This document shows positions 20,592-30,454 of a DNA stretch of 64,000 nt, one piece after another. The translations under genes and the position numbers were made by a program. A model generated the notes under the pieces. The model had not been told where the DNA came from and made no database searches. It saw nothing but the letters and a program-made list of their open reading frames with translations. Each line of letters starts with the position of its first letter. Positions within the stretch are counted from its first letter, which is position 1. The DNA comes from Croceicoccus sediminis. Lineage in GTDB: Bacteria > Pseudomonadota > Alphaproteobacteria > Sphingomonadales > Sphingomonadaceae. The stretch lies in assembly GCF_007570835.1 (NCBI RefSeq), contig NZ_SUNC01000001.1, forward strand, positions 1,550,001-1,614,000, given 5' to 3'.

Positions 20592-21158
20592 ATGGGTATT
20601 ATCGGCAGCCAGATCAAACCGTTCAAGGCAACCGCGTTTCAGGCCGGCAAGGACTTCTTCGACGTCACGGAAAAGGACATCGAAGGCAAGTGGGCCGTGT
20701 TCTTCTTCTACCCCGCCGATTTCACCTTCGTCTGCCCGACCGAGCTTGAAGACCTTGGCGAGCATTACGAAATGCTCCAGAAGATGGGCGTGGAAGTGTT
20801 CGGCGTTTCGACCGACACGCACTTCAGCCACAAGGCATGGCACGACACTTCGGACAAGATCAACAAGATCAAGTACGCCTTCCTTGGCGACCAGCTCCAC
20901 ACGCTGTCGAAGAACTTCGACGTCCTTCGTGAGGAAATGGGCCTTGCTGACCGTGCGACCTTCGTCGTCGATCCCGATGGCGTCATCCAGCTGATGGAAC
21001 AGACCTGCGAAGGCGTCGGCCGCAATGCGAACGAACTGGTCCGCAAGATCCGCGCCGCACAGTACGTCCGTGAAAACCCCGGCCAGGTCTGCCCGGCCAA
21101 GTGGGAAGAAGGCAGCGACACGCTGGCTCCGTCGCTGGACCTCGTCGGCAAGATCTAA
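20592..21158 (+). CDS. ahpC: Alkyl hydroperoxide reductase subunit C (2-Cys peroxiredoxin)
   Basis: A 188-residue typical 2-Cys peroxiredoxin that reduces hydrogen peroxide and organic hydroperoxides. The peroxidatic Cys48 sits in DFTFVCPTE and the resolving Cys167 in [12 protein letters not shown] 20592 matches the [11 protein letters not shown] family start; the longer open frame from 20529 does not. It is followed 134 bases later by ahpF, its dedicated reductase. Confidence 0.97.
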   Translation: MGIIGSQIKPFKATAFQAGKDFFDVTEKDIEGKWAVFFFYPADFTFVCPTELEDLGEHYEMLQKMGVEVFGVSTDTHFSHKAWHDTSDKINKIKYAFLGDQLHTLSKNFDVLREEMGLADRATFVVDPDGVIQLMEQTCEGVGRNANELVRKIRAAQYVRENPGQVCPAKWEEGSDTLAPSLDLVGKI

Positions 21159-21229
21159 GCTGATCGCGACGTTTTAAAGGTCGGATCTCCCCACCCTCCC
21201 CCCCAATCCGGGGCGATGCGACCTACCAT

Positions 21230-21270
21230 GCGGCCCGGGGCACCTTACCGGAGCTCCGGGCCGCTTTGCG
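21230..21270 (+). terminator. Hairpin between ahpC and ahpF, possible attenuator
   Basis: GCGGCCCGG (21230-21238) pairs perfectly with CCGGGCCGC (21256-21264), with a 17-base loop, followed by a weak T-rich stretch. It could lower ahpF expression relative to ahpC or protect the ahpC message; the weak T-run argues against full termination. Confidence 0.5.
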
Positions 21271-21292
21271 TTTGTAATCCAGGAGAATTTCC

Positions 21293-22906
21293 ATGCTCGA
21301 CGCCAACCTGAAGCAGCAGCTGCAGCAGTACCTCGGCATGCTGCGCGAGCCGATCGAGCTCGTCGCCTCGCTTGGCGACGGGCAGAAGTCGGACGACACC
21401 CGCGAACTGCTGACCATGATCGCCGACATGTCGGACAAGGTCACGGCAAGCTTCGATGGGGATAACGCCCGCAAGCCCAGTTTCATCATCCGCCGCGCCG
21501 GTGACCACGACGTCGCCGTGACGTTCGCAGGCCTTCCGCTGGGCCACGAATTCACTTCGCTCGTCCTGGCCCTGCTCTGGGCCGGCGGCCACCCGCCCAA
21601 GGTCGACGAGAAGCTGGTTGAACAGGCCAAAGCCCTGTCCGGCACGCACAACTTCGAGATGTATTTCTCGCTGTCCTGCCACAACTGCCCCGACGTCGTT
21701 CAGGCGCTGACGCTGCTAAGCCTGTTCAACAAGGGCGTGACCGCGACGCTGATCGAAGGCGGCACGTTCAAGGACGAGGTCGAGGAACGCGGCGTCATGG
21801 CCGTCCCCGCCGTCTTCAAGGAAGGCGAGATGTGGGCCAGCGGCCGCATGGGGCTTGAGGATATCCTCGCCAAGGTCGACACCGGCGCTGCGGACCGCAT
21901 CGCCGACGAGATGAAGGAAATGGCCCCGTTCGAGGCGCTTGTCGTCGGTGGCGGCCCCGCAGGATCCGCCGCCTCGATCTACATGGCGCGCAAGGGTTTC
22001 CGCACCGGCATCGCCGCCGACCGCATCGGCGGGCAAGTGCTGGACACGATGGGGATCGAGAACTTCATCGCGACCGTCTACACCGAAGGCCCCAAGCTTT
22101 CCGCCCAGATGGAAGCGCATATCGGCGAATACGACATCGACGTCGTAAAGCCCGTGCGCGCCAGCAAGCTGATCCCCGCGGCCAAGCCCGGCGGCTATCA
22201 CACGGTCGAGTTCGAGAACGGCGGTACGCTGAAGGCCCGCAGCCTCGTCCTGTCCACCGGTGCTCGCTGGCGTTCGCTGGGCGTGCCCGGAGAGGCCGAA
22301 TACCAGACCAAGGGCGTTGCCTATTGCCCGCACTGCGATGGCCCGCTGTTCAAGGGCAAGCGCGTGGCGGTGATCGGCGGCGGCAATTCGGGCGTCGAGG
22401 CGGCGATCGACCTTGCCAACATCGTCGGCCACGTCACCCTGATCGAATTCGACAGCCAGCTTCGCGCCGACCAGGTGCTGCAGGACAAGCTGCGTTCGTT
22501 CAAGAACGTCGACATCCACGTCTCGGCCCAGACGACCGAGATCACCGGCGATGGTTCGAAAGTGAACGGCCTCGTCTACAAGAACCGTGAGAGCGGCGAG
22601 GAGCACAAGGTCGAACTGGAAGGCGTCTTCGTGCAGATCGGCCTCGTCCCCAATACCGAGTGGCTGAAGGACAGCGGCGTCGAACTGTCGAAGCACGGCG
22701 AGATCGTGATCGACGGCCGCGCGGCGACCAACATCCCCGGCATTTTCGCCGCGGGCGATGCGACGACGGTGCCTTACAAGCAGATCGTCATCGCCATGGG
22801 CGAAGGGTCGAAGGCGGCGCTGTCGGCGTTCGACTACCTGATCCGTACGGAACCGGCAGAGGAAATCGCACAGGCCGCCGCGTCTCACGAAGCGCAGGTC
22901 GCCTGA
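21293..22906 (+). CDS. ahpF: Alkyl hydroperoxide reductase subunit F
   Basis: A 537-residue flavoprotein disulfide reductase that reduces AhpC with NADH. It has the N-terminal thioredoxin-like double domain with Cys129-X2-Cys132 (SCHNC), the FAD motif GGGPAGSAA, the redox pair Cys345/Cys348 in CPHCDGP, the NAD motif [10 protein letters not shown] and the C-terminal [18 protein letters not shown] at 21281, ATG 21293. Confidence 0.97.
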   Translation: MLDANLKQQLQQYLGMLREPIELVASLGDGQKSDDTRELLTMIADMSDKVTASFDGDNARKPSFIIRRAGDHDVAVTFAGLPLGHEFTSLVLALLWAGGHPPKVDEKLVEQAKALSGTHNFEMYFSLSCHNCPDVVQALTLLSLFNKGVTATLIEGGTFKDEVEERGVMAVPAVFKEGEMWASGRMGLEDILAKVDTGAADRIADEMKEMAPFEALVVGGGPAGSAASIYMARKGFRTGIAADRIGGQVLDTMGIENFIATVYTEGPKLSAQMEAHIGEYDIDVVKPVRASKLIPAAKPGGYHTVEFENGGTLKARSLVLSTGARWRSLGVPGEAEYQTKGVAYCPHCDGPLFKGKRVAVIGGGNSGVEAAIDLANIVGHVTLIEFDSQLRADQVLQDKLRSFKNVDIHVSAQTTEITGDGSKVNGLVYKNRESGEEHKVELEGVFVQIGLVPNTEWLKDSGVELSKHGEIVIDGRAATNIPGIFAAGDATTVPYKQIVIAMGEGSKAALSAFDYLIRTEPAEEIAQAAASHEAQVA

Positions 22907-22931
22907 CCGCCTTTCTCAAGCGACAAGAATG

Positions 22932-22969
22932 GGGCGGGATCGGCGCGGGCCGGTCCCGCCCTTTCCATT
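22932..22969 (+). terminator. Intrinsic terminator after ahpF
   Basis: GGGCGGGA (22932-22939) pairs with TCCCGCCC (22954-22961), followed by TTTCCATTTT. It lies about 25 bases past the ahpF stop. Confidence 0.6.
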
Positions 22970-22989
22970 TTCGGCCCGCGCGTTAGACC

Positions 22990-23601
22990 ATGCAGCTCAT
23001 GAACCGCATCATCCCCGCAGCCCGCATCGCGGCTGGCACCATCGCCGTTATCGGCATCGCCAATTTCGCGCTGCAGATCGTGCTGAGTGTCGAAAACAAC
23101 GGATCGCTGATCGGCGCTTTCACGGCACTATCGCGCTATTTCACGATCCTGACCAATGGCGCCGTGGTCATCGTCATGGCGCGCATGGCGCTGGGCCGCA
23201 TGCCGGGGCACCGGCTGATGCTGGCGCTGGTCACCGCCATCGCGATGGTTGCGATGGTGTTCCACGCGGTCCTGGCCGACCTGCAGACTTTCAGCGGGCT
23301 CGGTGCCGTGACCAATCAGGGGTTCCACACCGTGATCCCCGCGCTGACCGTGCTGTGGTGGATCGCTTTCGGCGGCACGCCGGGTATCGTGTGGCGCGAT
23401 CTGGCCTGGGTGCTGCCGTGGCCTGTTGTCTATACCGCCTATGCCCTGGTGCGCGGGGCGGTGACGGGCGAATACCCCTATCCGTTTCTGGACGTGGCGG
23501 CGATCGGTTGGCCGATGCTGGCGATCAACGTCGCGGCGCTGGCCGCGATATTCCTGATCGTCGGCGCTGTCTTCGTCGGGATTGCCAAAGTCAGGCGCTA
23601 G
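22990..23601 (+). CDS. Pr6Pr/FAR-17a-like integral membrane protein
   Basis: A 203-residue protein with six hydrophobic segments and the Pr6Pr family arrangement: LSRYFTILTNGAVVIVM, VFHAVLADLQ, NQGFHTVIP. The function of the family is unknown in bacteria; eukaryotic relatives (AIG1/ADTRP) hydrolyse fatty acid esters of hydroxy fatty acids. The conserved Thr (FTILTN) and His (FHTVIP) of that family are both present here. The gene converges on smr, with the two ends overlapping by four bases. Confidence 0.8.
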   Translation: MQLMNRIIPAARIAAGTIAVIGIANFALQIVLSVENNGSLIGAFTALSRYFTILTNGAVVIVMARMALGRMPGHRLMLALVTAIAMVAMVFHAVLADLQTFSGLGAVTNQGFHTVIPALTVLWWIAFGGTPGIVWRDLAWVLPWPVVYTAYALVRGAVTGEYPYPFLDVAAIGWPMLAINVAALAAIFLIVGAVFVGIAKVRR

Positions 23602-24179
23602 ATCCGGTCCTGCCGCGACCTTCTGAGCACGAGGTAGAGCGCCCCTTCGCCGCCGTGCCGCCGCTGCGCGTTGCGGACCGCCGCGATGTCCGATCCGTGC
23701 GGCCCCGCCGCCAGCCAGTCGAGAACCTTGGCCCGGATCGCGCCGCGCCGCTCGCTCCTGTCCGCGGATTCAACCGGACGCGGCCTGCCGGTGACGAGCA
23801 GCACGACACGCGCGCCCATCGCCTTGGCCTGCGCCAGCCCCATGTCCAGCCGCCGGTGCGCCTGGTCAAGCGTGTGGCCGTGCAGGTCGAGCGTGAAGTC
23901 CGGCTGAAGCATCCGCCCCGAAAGCCGCCGATCCCAATGCGAATCGAGGCCCGGCACAGGCGCGGGGGCCGGTGGCGGCGGCGGGGCCGGACGCGGGGCA
24001 GGCACGCGGCCTTTCACCTTCTTTGGCGGGGTTACCGTAATCGGCGCGGGCTTGACCGGGACCGGCGCGGGGCGGGTCATCCGCTCCTGTAGCGGGGTCA
24101 CGGTCGCGGCAACCTTGGCCCAGAGCGCGGCTTCTTCCTCGCTCAACCCTTCGGGCGTGCGGGGGCGGGGCGGTTTCAT
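23598..24179 (-). CDS. Smr-domain protein (MutS2 C-terminal-like endonuclease)
   Basis: A 193-residue protein with a proline-rich linker (PAPRPAPPPPPAPAPVPG, around residues 65-80) and a C-terminal Smr domain: LDLHGHTLDQAH, then VLLVTGRP, and HGGEGALYLVLR. Smr domains nick DNA or RNA. The start ATG overlaps the mltA stop (ATGA), so it is translated from the same message. The smr-mltA-tim44-like order is a common alphaproteobacterial arrangement. Confidence 0.87.
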   Translation of the reverse strand: MKPPRPRTPEGLSEEEAALWAKVAATVTPLQERMTRPAPVPVKPAPITVTPPKKVKGRVPAPRPAPPPPPAPAPVPGLDSHWDRRLSGRMLQPDFTLDLHGHTLDQAHRRLDMGLAQAKAMGARVVLLVTGRPRPVESADRSERRGAIRAKVLDWLAAGPHGSDIAAVRNAQRRHGGEGALYLVLRRSRQDRI

Positions 24180-25330
24180 CGCGCGATCCGCGCCAGCGTT
24201 CCCTTCGGCAGGAATACCAGTGCGCTGGCATCGCTGCTCATGCCGCCCGCGATCGCCTTGGCCTGCGCGCCTGCGCCCCAGAACGTATCGAACCGGTTCG
24301 CACCCTTGATCGCGCCGCCGGTATCCTGCGCGATCCACAGTCCGTCGGCCACGTCCTCGGCCGCATCGATAAAGACCGGCGCGCCCAGCGGCACGAAGCG
24401 CGGATCGGCGGCAACGCTGGCATGCGCACGCACCGGAACGCCCAGTGCACCCAATGGCCCATCGCCGTTCAGCTCCTTGAAGAAGACCCACGACTTGTTG
24501 CCGTTCATCACCTCGTCGGCCTGATCGGGATTTGCGTGGAGCCAGTCGACGATCCCCTGCATCGTCGCCTCGCCCGGCGCAAAGACGCCGCGTTCGCGCA
24601 ATGTGCGACCGATGGCGACATATTCGCGCCCGTTCTGCCCCGCATAGCCGATGCGCAGCACTTCGCCGTCGGGACCGATAAGCTGGCCCGATCCCTGAAT
24701 CTGCAGGAAGAAAAAATCGATCGGGTCTTTCGCCCAGCCGATCACCGGCGCTTGCGACGGACCGGGGCCATTCAGCGCACCGGCGACGATCTCGGCCCGT
24801 TCGTAATAGGGCACGAATTCGCCGTCGGCGTTCACGCGGCCCAATGGCCCGCGCCCTTCGCCGGCATAGTTCGGATCGCGGATCAGGTCGCCCGGCATAC
24901 CATAGACCGCGACGTCATAGCCTTCGCGCTTCTCGCGTACGCCCGCAATTTGCGGTTCGAAATAGCCGGTGAGGAACGCCTCACCCGTGCCGATCCGTGC
25001 GGTTTCGAAATAGGCGCCGAAGAATCCCGCCGGATCGCCGCCCCACCTGGGCGCGGCTTCGCAGGCCGGCGTCCAGAACGCCGCGATCCCGCTATTGTCG
25101 TTGCGCGCGAGCAGTTTCGGGCACGATTCGATAAAGGAAAGGCGCGCGGCCTCTGCATCGTCGCTCGAAAGCGGCAACGTCTCGATCGCCGGGCCGGGGG
25201 TCAGCCCTGCCTCGACCGCGTTGGTCGGTTCCGGCGGCGGCGGCGCTTCTTCGGGGGGCTGCGGCGCGGCGCAGGCGGCAAGAGCGGCCACGCCGGAAAG
25301 GATCGCGATCCGGCGCGCCCAGTTCACCAT
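24176..25330 (-). CDS. mltA: Membrane-bound lytic murein transglycosylase A
   Basis: A 384-residue lipoprotein lytic transglycosylase that cleaves peptidoglycan glycan strands. Residues 1-20 are a lipoprotein signal ending LAAC; a double-psi-beta-barrel core follows (FLTGYFEPQI, FFFLQIQGSG, GYAGQNGREY) and a C-terminal 3D domain IAQDTGGAIKGANRFDTFWG with catalytic Asp. The start is ATG 25330. The gene sits between the tim44-like gene and smr. Confidence 0.93.
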   Translation of the reverse strand: MVNWARRIAILSGVAALAACAAPQPPEEAPPPPEPTNAVEAGLTPGPAIETLPLSSDDAEAARLSFIESCPKLLARNDNSGIAAFWTPACEAAPRWGGDPAGFFGAYFETARIGTGEAFLTGYFEPQIAGVREKREGYDVAVYGMPGDLIRDPNYAGEGRGPLGRVNADGEFVPYYERAEIVAGALNGPGPSQAPVIGWAKDPIDFFFLQIQGSGQLIGPDGEVLRIGYAGQNGREYVAIGRTLRERGVFAPGEATMQGIVDWLHANPDQADEVMNGNKSWVFFKELNGDGPLGALGVPVRAHASVAADPRFVPLGAPVFIDAAEDVADGLWIAQDTGGAIKGANRFDTFWGAGAQAKAIAGGMSSDASALVFLPKGTLARIAR

Positions 25331-25340
25331 GGCAGGAGGA

Positions 25341-26057
25341 TCAGCCTTCGTCGGTTTCGTCGAGCAGCCAGTCGGGCCGCATCGCGGTGACCTTGCGGCT
25401 GAAAGTCCACACGTCGTGGCTTTCGACCGCATCGTCGAGCGAACCGGCGATCATGTTCCCGTCCTTGTCCTTCGTCATCGCGGCGATGTCGGCGGAAAAG
25501 CGAACGGTGATGCGCGCCATCGGCGAATCGTAATCGGCGCTGGTGATCTCGGCCTCGTTAATGCGGATCAGGCGGTTTTCGACCACCTCGCCCGCTTCTT
25601 CGCGTGCGTCGATCGCAGCGGAAAAGCTGGCATAGACGTCGTCGTCGCAAAGCTGGCTCAGCGTTTCCTTGTCACCCTTCCAGAAGGCGTCGAGGATCAT
25701 GCCGTATGCGGCCTTCGCACCTTCGATGAAAGCCATCGGGGTAAAGCGACGGTCGGCGGCGGCGATTTCGCGAACGGCGCGGTGAGCCCCTGCGGGAACG
25801 CCGATCAGCGCGCGGTCGAGCGCGGCCGCGCCTTCGACGGTGCGCGCCGGTGCGCCATCACCGGGACGTTCGCCGGACGCGGGCTGTCGCGGTTCGGCGG
25901 CACGCGGCAAGTGGCCCATCAGCGTTTCTTCCTCATGCTCCGCCCGGCGGCCGAGCACCGAATAGAGGCGCAGCCCCAGGAAAGCGGCAATCATGGCGAG
26001 GATGACGATTTCAATAATCACTGGGACCCGTCCCGATTTTCGTGCGTGTGACGCCAT
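25341..26057 (-). CDS. Tim44/TimA-like domain protein, membrane-anchored
   Basis: A 238-residue protein with an N-terminal hydrophobic helix (VIIEIVILAMIAAFLGLRLYSVLG) and a C-terminal Tim44-like domain (FIEGAKAAYGMILDAFWKGD, WTFSRKV). Bacterial homologues (TimA) are proposed relatives of the mitochondrial Tim44 import subunit. Starts at ATG 26057 or GTG 26021 are both possible and neither has a clear RBS; I list the ATG. It is divergent from secB, which links two protein-export-related genes. Confidence 0.8.
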   Translation of the reverse strand: MASHARKSGRVPVIIEIVILAMIAAFLGLRLYSVLGRRAEHEEETLMGHLPRAAEPRQPASGERPGDGAPARTVEGAAALDRALIGVPAGAHRAVREIAAADRRFTPMAFIEGAKAAYGMILDAFWKGDKETLSQLCDDDVYASFSAAIDAREEAGEVVENRLIRINEAEITSADYDSPMARITVRFSADIAAMTKDKDGNMIAGSLDDAVESHDVWTFSRKVTAMRPDWLLDETDEG

Positions 26058-26103
26058 TATGGCGATAAAATGTGAACTTGCCCCAAATAGGGAGGAAACA
26101 CAA

Positions 26104-26119
26104 TTCGACAACCGTCGAA
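26104..26119. promoter_or_regulatory. Perfect inverted repeat between tim44-like gene and secB
   Basis: TTCGAC (26104-26109), AACC, GTCGAA (26114-26119) is an exact 6-4-6 palindrome in the divergent intergenic space, so it could be an operator or a small hairpin. No matching regulator gene is adjacent. Confidence 0.35.
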
Positions 26120-26299
26120 GGGCCCAGTTGATCCCACCAACCGCATCCCGGCGCGTCCGGCCCCTTTGGCACCGCGAGCCCGGTTGCGGGGCGGCAGCGC
26201 CGGTGCTACTTGCCCCGTCATGCGCGGGCGGGGCCTTCATCGGTCCTCGACACCCGCTGCTCGCACGGTTTTCTCTATTTCCATAAAGTGAAAGACATC

Positions 26300-26833
26300 A
26301 TGGCCGACGAAGGCAACATCATCACCGATCTTGGCGGAAACGCCGACGCGAACCAGCCCAACGGTGCGGACAACCAGCCCGCGATCGGCCTGATCTCGCA
26401 ATACATCAAGGATCTCTCGGTCGAAAATCCGAACGCGCCGAAATCCTACCAGTTTCCGGGCCAGCCCAACGTCGATGTGCAGTTCAACATCAACTCGGTC
26501 CCGGTTGAGGGCGAGGTTCACGAAGTCGTCCTGAAGATCACCGTCACGGCCAAGGCCGATGAAGGCACGCTCTACATCGTCGATCTGGAGTATGCCGGTC
26601 TGATCGGCATGCGCAATGTACCGGCCGAACAGGGGCACATGTTCCTTTACGCCGAAGCGCCGCGCATCCTGTTCCCGTTTGCCCGTCGCATCGTCGGCGA
26701 CGCGGTCCGCGACGCAGGCTTCCCGCCGATGCTGCTCGATCCCATCGATTTCCAGGGTATCTACATCCAGCAGCTTCAGCAGCGCCAGGCCCAGGGCGAA
26801 AACCCCGCAGCCGCCCCGACGGGCGAGGCCTGA
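26300..26833 (+). CDS. secB: Protein-export chaperone SecB
   Basis: A 177-residue SecB, a tetrameric cytosolic chaperone that holds preproteins unfolded for SecA. The signatures IKDLSVENPNAP, HEVVLKITVTAK, GHMFLYAEAPRILFPFAR and the C-terminal PPMLLDPIDFQGIY are all present. ATG 26300 is used; the in-frame upstream frame carries no family sequence. Neighbouring murJ lies 33 bases downstream and may share a transcript. Confidence 0.95.
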   Translation: MADEGNIITDLGGNADANQPNGADNQPAIGLISQYIKDLSVENPNAPKSYQFPGQPNVDVQFNINSVPVEGEVHEVVLKITVTAKADEGTLYIVDLEYAGLIGMRNVPAEQGHMFLYAEAPRILFPFARRIVGDAVRDAGFPPMLLDPIDFQGIYIQQLQQRQAQGENPAAAPTGEA

Positions 26834-26866
26834 TCGGGCCAAGCGGCTGAGAGGCCGAGGGGGCGC

Positions 26867-28435
26867 ATGAGCCTGCTCAAGAACGTGGGAACCATAGGCG
26901 CGCTGACGATGGTCAGCCGCGTCTTCGGTTTCGTGCGCGACGTCATGCTGGCCCGCGTCCTGGGCGCGGGCGGCGTTGCCGATGCCTGGCAATTGGCGTT
27001 CCAGCTTCCCAACATTTTCCGCCGCCTCTTTGCCGAGGGCGCTTTCGCGCAGGCCTTCGTGCCGCTGTTCAACCGGCGGATGAAGGACGAGGACACGACC
27101 GAGGCCCGCCGCTTCGCGAACGAGGTGCTGGCTGTCCTGCTGCCGATGCTGATCGTGTTCGGCGCGCTGTTCCTCATCTTCATGCCGTGGGTCATGGGGC
27201 TTTTCGCGACCGCGGATCTTGAGGCCGACCCGCAGAATTTCCCGCTGGCCGTGACGATGGCGCGGATCACATTTCCCTATCTTTTGTTCATGAGCCTGGC
27301 GACGTTATGCGCCTCGATCCTGAACAGCCTGTCGCGCTTCGCCGCCGCGGCCGCCGCGCCGATCCTGCTCAACATCTGCCTGCTCGCCGCGCTGACCTAT
27401 GGCGCGATCCTGCCCGATAGCGAGGCGACGCGCCAGGCAACCGGGTTCTGGCTGGCGATCGCGGTGTCGGCCGCTGGCCTGCTGCAATTGTTGTGGCTGG
27501 GCTTCTGGATGCACCGCGCGGGCTTTCGCCTGTCGCTGGGGCGACCGCGCATTACCGGCGGGGTGAAGGAACTGGGCCGACTTGTCGTACCGGCCGTATT
27601 CGGCGCGGGCGTTTACCAGATCAGCCGCTTCATCGACCTGTTTTTCCTCTCCACCCTGCCCGACGGCAGCTATACCTATCTCGCCATGGCGGACCGCTGG
27701 AACCAGCTGCCGCTGGGCATCATCGGCATTGCGCTGTCGACCGCGATCCTGCCGGCCCTGTCGCGGTTTCTCGGTCGCGGAGAGGCCGACGGCGCATTCC
27801 GCCTGCAATCGAACGCGGTCGAACTGGCCATGCTGCTGACCGTGCCCGCCGCCGTCGCGCTGTTCGTGACGGGAAGCGCCTTTACCCGCGTGTTCTATGT
27901 CGGCGGCGCCTTCACGCTCGAAGACGCGCTGGTCACCGGGACGGTCGTCTCGGGCCTCGTGCTGGGTCTTCCGGCCTATGTGCTGGTGAAAGTGCTGACG
28001 CCCAATTTCTTTGCGCGCAAGGATACCAAGACCCCGGTCTTCACCGCGGCAGTGGGCCTTGCCGTGACGGTGGGCCTGAACTTGATGCTGGTCCCGCGCC
28101 TTGGCGTGCTGGGCCTTGCCGTGTCGGGTTCAGTCGGGGCCTGGACCAACACGGTCCTGCTTTACGTGATCCTCTCAACGAAAGGCTACTATCACCTCAC
28201 CCCGCTGGTTGCCGGGCGCATTGCGCGGATCGTGGCGGCCGCGGCGATCATGGGGGTCGCCCTGTGGTTCGCGATGCCGTTTGGCGAGGAGTACTTCGCC
28301 GGCTCCACCGGGGAACGTGCGATTGCGGTCATATCGCTCATGCTTGCAGGCGCGGTCATCTTCCTGATTTCGGCTTGGGCCTTGCGTGTTCTGGACCGAT
28401 CGACCATCGAACGACTGGTCCGCCGCCAAGGGTAA
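26867..28435 (+). CDS. murJ: Lipid II flippase MurJ
   Basis: A 522-residue polytopic MOP-family protein with about 14 membrane helices that flips lipid-linked peptidoglycan precursor. It has the motifs SRVFGFVRDVMLARVLG, FQLPNIFRRLFAEGAFAQAFVPLF, and the central ISRFIDLFFLSTLPDG. Length and order fit MurJ. It follows secB closely and precedes trpS by 40 bases. Confidence 0.95.
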   Translation: MSLLKNVGTIGALTMVSRVFGFVRDVMLARVLGAGGVADAWQLAFQLPNIFRRLFAEGAFAQAFVPLFNRRMKDEDTTEARRFANEVLAVLLPMLIVFGALFLIFMPWVMGLFATADLEADPQNFPLAVTMARITFPYLLFMSLATLCASILNSLSRFAAAAAAPILLNICLLAALTYGAILPDSEATRQATGFWLAIAVSAAGLLQLLWLGFWMHRAGFRLSLGRPRITGGVKELGRLVVPAVFGAGVYQISRFIDLFFLSTLPDGSYTYLAMADRWNQLPLGIIGIALSTAILPALSRFLGRGEADGAFRLQSNAVELAMLLTVPAAVALFVTGSAFTRVFYVGGAFTLEDALVTGTVVSGLVLGLPAYVLVKVLTPNFFARKDTKTPVFTAAVGLAVTVGLNLMLVPRLGVLGLAVSGSVGAWTNTVLLYVILSTKGYYHLTPLVAGRIARIVAAAAIMGVALWFAMPFGEEYFAGSTGERAIAVISLMLAGAVIFLISAWALRVLDRSTIERLVRRQG

Positions 28436-28475
28436 CGGCATAACGCCGACACACAGACAGTAACGGGTTTCTTTC

Positions 28476-29492
28476 ATGCGCATCGTTTCGGGCATCCAGC
28501 CCACCGGCAATCTCCACCTCGGCAATTACCTCGGCGCGATCCGCAACTGGGTGCGCATGCAGGACGATGTCGCCGAAACCGGGGGCGAGTGCTTTTTCTT
28601 CCTCGCCGACCTTCACGCGATTTCGATGCCGCACGTCCCGGCGGAATTGACCGCGAATACTCGCGAAATGGCCGCAGCGCTGCTGGCCTGCGGTGTCGAC
28701 ACGGCAAAGTCGGTCCTGTTCAATCAGGCGCAAGTGCCCGCCCACTCCGAACTGCAGTGGCTGCTGAACGGCACGGCCCGCATGGGCTGGCTGAACCGCA
28801 TGACCCAGTTCAAGGACAAGTCGGGCAAGAACCGCGAAGGGGCCAGCGTCGCGCTGTTCACCTACCCGGTGCTTCAGGCCGCCGACGTCCTGCTTTACCA
28901 GGCGACGCACGTTCCGGTTGGCGACGATCAGAAGCAGCACCTCGAACTCGCCCGCGACATCGCGCAGAAGTTCAACAACGACTTCTGTGAAGAGGACGCC
29001 CCCGTCTTCACCCTTCCCGACCCCTTCATCCCGCCAGAGGCCGCCCGCATCATGAGCTTGCGCGACGGCACTGCGAAAATGAGCAAGTCGGACCCGTCGG
29101 AAATGAGCCGCGTCAACCTGTCGGACGATGCCGACACGGTGATGAAGAAGATCAAGAAGGCCAAGACCGACCCCGAACCGCTGCCCAGCGAAGAAGCGGG
29201 CCTGGAAGGCCGGGCCGAGGCGAAGAACCTCGTCGCGATCTACGGGGCGCTTTCTGGCCAGTCGGTGGCCGAGGTGCTGGGCGAATATGGCGGCGAAGGC
29301 TTCGGCAAGTTCAAGCCCGCGCTGGGCGAACTTCTGGTCGAAACGCTGCGCCCGATCAGCGAGCGTTTCAACGAGCTGAGACAGGACGTGCCCGAGCTTG
29401 ACCGCCAGCTTGCCACCGGTGCCGCGAAGGCGCGCGATGCGGCGGCAGACACGCTTTCCAGGACGTATGAGGCGCTCGGCCTGCTGCGCTGA
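28476..29492 (+). CDS. trpS: Tryptophanyl-tRNA synthetase
   Basis: A 338-residue class I synthetase charging tRNA-Trp. The HIGH-type motif is TGNLHLGNYLG and the KMSKS loop is TAKMSKSDPSE. The AIRNWV and GDDQKQHLELAR segments are family-specific. ATG 28476 follows murJ by about 40 bases. Confidence 0.96.
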   Translation: MRIVSGIQPTGNLHLGNYLGAIRNWVRMQDDVAETGGECFFFLADLHAISMPHVPAELTANTREMAAALLACGVDTAKSVLFNQAQVPAHSELQWLLNGTARMGWLNRMTQFKDKSGKNREGASVALFTYPVLQAADVLLYQATHVPVGDDQKQHLELARDIAQKFNNDFCEEDAPVFTLPDPFIPPEAARIMSLRDGTAKMSKSDPSEMSRVNLSDDADTVMKKIKKAKTDPEPLPSEEAGLEGRAEAKNLVAIYGALSGQSVAEVLGEYGGEGFGKFKPALGELLVETLRPISERFNELRQDVPELDRQLATGAAKARDAAADTLSRTYEALGLLR

Positions 29493-29692
29493 GCGCTCTT
29501 TTGCGCCGTTAACGCGGTAAACCCCTCAGATGCATTGCGTTTAGCACAAATGTTAAGCGCGATGTTCAAATCCGGTTCATGGCCAAAGAGCCATAAGGCG
29601 TGCATATTATGCGATGCCCTGCCCGGATTGCTGCAATCGATTCGGGTCCGTTGGAACGCGGTTCGGCACGTGATTTTTTTGGAGGTCTTGAA

Positions 29693-30376
29693 ATGAAGTT
29701 CAACGCCAAACGCGCGCTGAAATTTGCCGCAGCACCCCTGCTGATGGCCGGGCTCGCCGCTTGCGCAACCCCGTTCAACGCCGACGTCTCGCGTTTCCAG
29801 ACGCAGCTGCCGGCACCGCAGGGCCAGACTTTCGCGGTCGTGGCCGAAGATCCGGCGATGGCCGGCGGTCTCGAATTCGCGCAGTACGCCGACTATGTCG
29901 AGGCGGAGATGGCGCAGCTCGGCTACACGCAGGCCGCGCCCGAAAACGCCGACCTTCTGGTCCGTTTCGACTATGGCGTCGACAATGGCCGCGAAAAGGT
30001 GGTCACCACCGGATTTGCGCGCCGCGACCCGTTTTATGATCCGTGGTATCGCGGTTACGGCTACTATCGCCCGTTCAGCTACCGCCGCTCGGCATGGGGC
30101 TATGGCTGGTACGACCCGTTCTTCGACAGCGGCCCGGACGTGCGCAGCTACACCATCTACACCAGCGGCATCGACATGAAGATCGAACGCCGCGCGGATG
30201 GCGAACGCCTGTTTGAAGGCAAGGCCGAAGCGGTCTCGCGCTCGAACCGCCTGCAGTATCTCGTGCCGAACCTGGTCGACGCGATGTTCACCGATTTCCC
30301 CGGCCATTCGGGTGAGACGCTGCGCATCTCGATCGCACCGGAAGACCGCGAGAAGAAGGTGAAGGTCGTCGACTGA
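29693..30376 (+). CDS. DUF4136 family lipoprotein
   Basis: A 227-residue lipoprotein: a signal peptide with LAAC lipobox, then a DUF4136 domain whose ending (DFPGHSGETLRISI) is characteristic. The middle is aromatic and Gly/Tyr-rich (RGYGYYRPFSYRRSAWGYGWYDPFF). The frame upstream to 29600 lacks a signal, and GGAGG lies at 29681-29685, so ATG 29693 is the start. The function of this outer-membrane lipoprotein family is unknown. A related protein is encoded at 50794. Confidence 0.83.
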   Translation: MKFNAKRALKFAAAPLLMAGLAACATPFNADVSRFQTQLPAPQGQTFAVVAEDPAMAGGLEFAQYADYVEAEMAQLGYTQAAPENADLLVRFDYGVDNGREKVVTTGFARRDPFYDPWYRGYGYYRPFSYRRSAWGYGWYDPFFDSGPDVRSYTIYTSGIDMKIERRADGERLFEGKAEAVSRSNRLQYLVPNLVDAMFTDFPGHSGETLRISIAPEDREKKVKVVD

Positions 30377-30399
30377 CGACGCGCCGAACGTCTGAAAAT

Positions 30400-30437
30400 T
30401 AAAAGCCGGGCGCACCTGACATGGGCGTCCGGCTTTT
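30400..30437. terminator. Intrinsic terminator between DUF4136 gene and dut
   Basis: AAAAGCCGGGCGC and GCGTCCGGCTTTTT form a near-perfect stem (one G-T pair) with a T-run on the plus strand and an A-run on the other side. It can serve the convergent DUF4136 gene and dut. Confidence 0.85.
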
Positions 30438-30454
30438 TCTTGTCCGGGTGTGGC

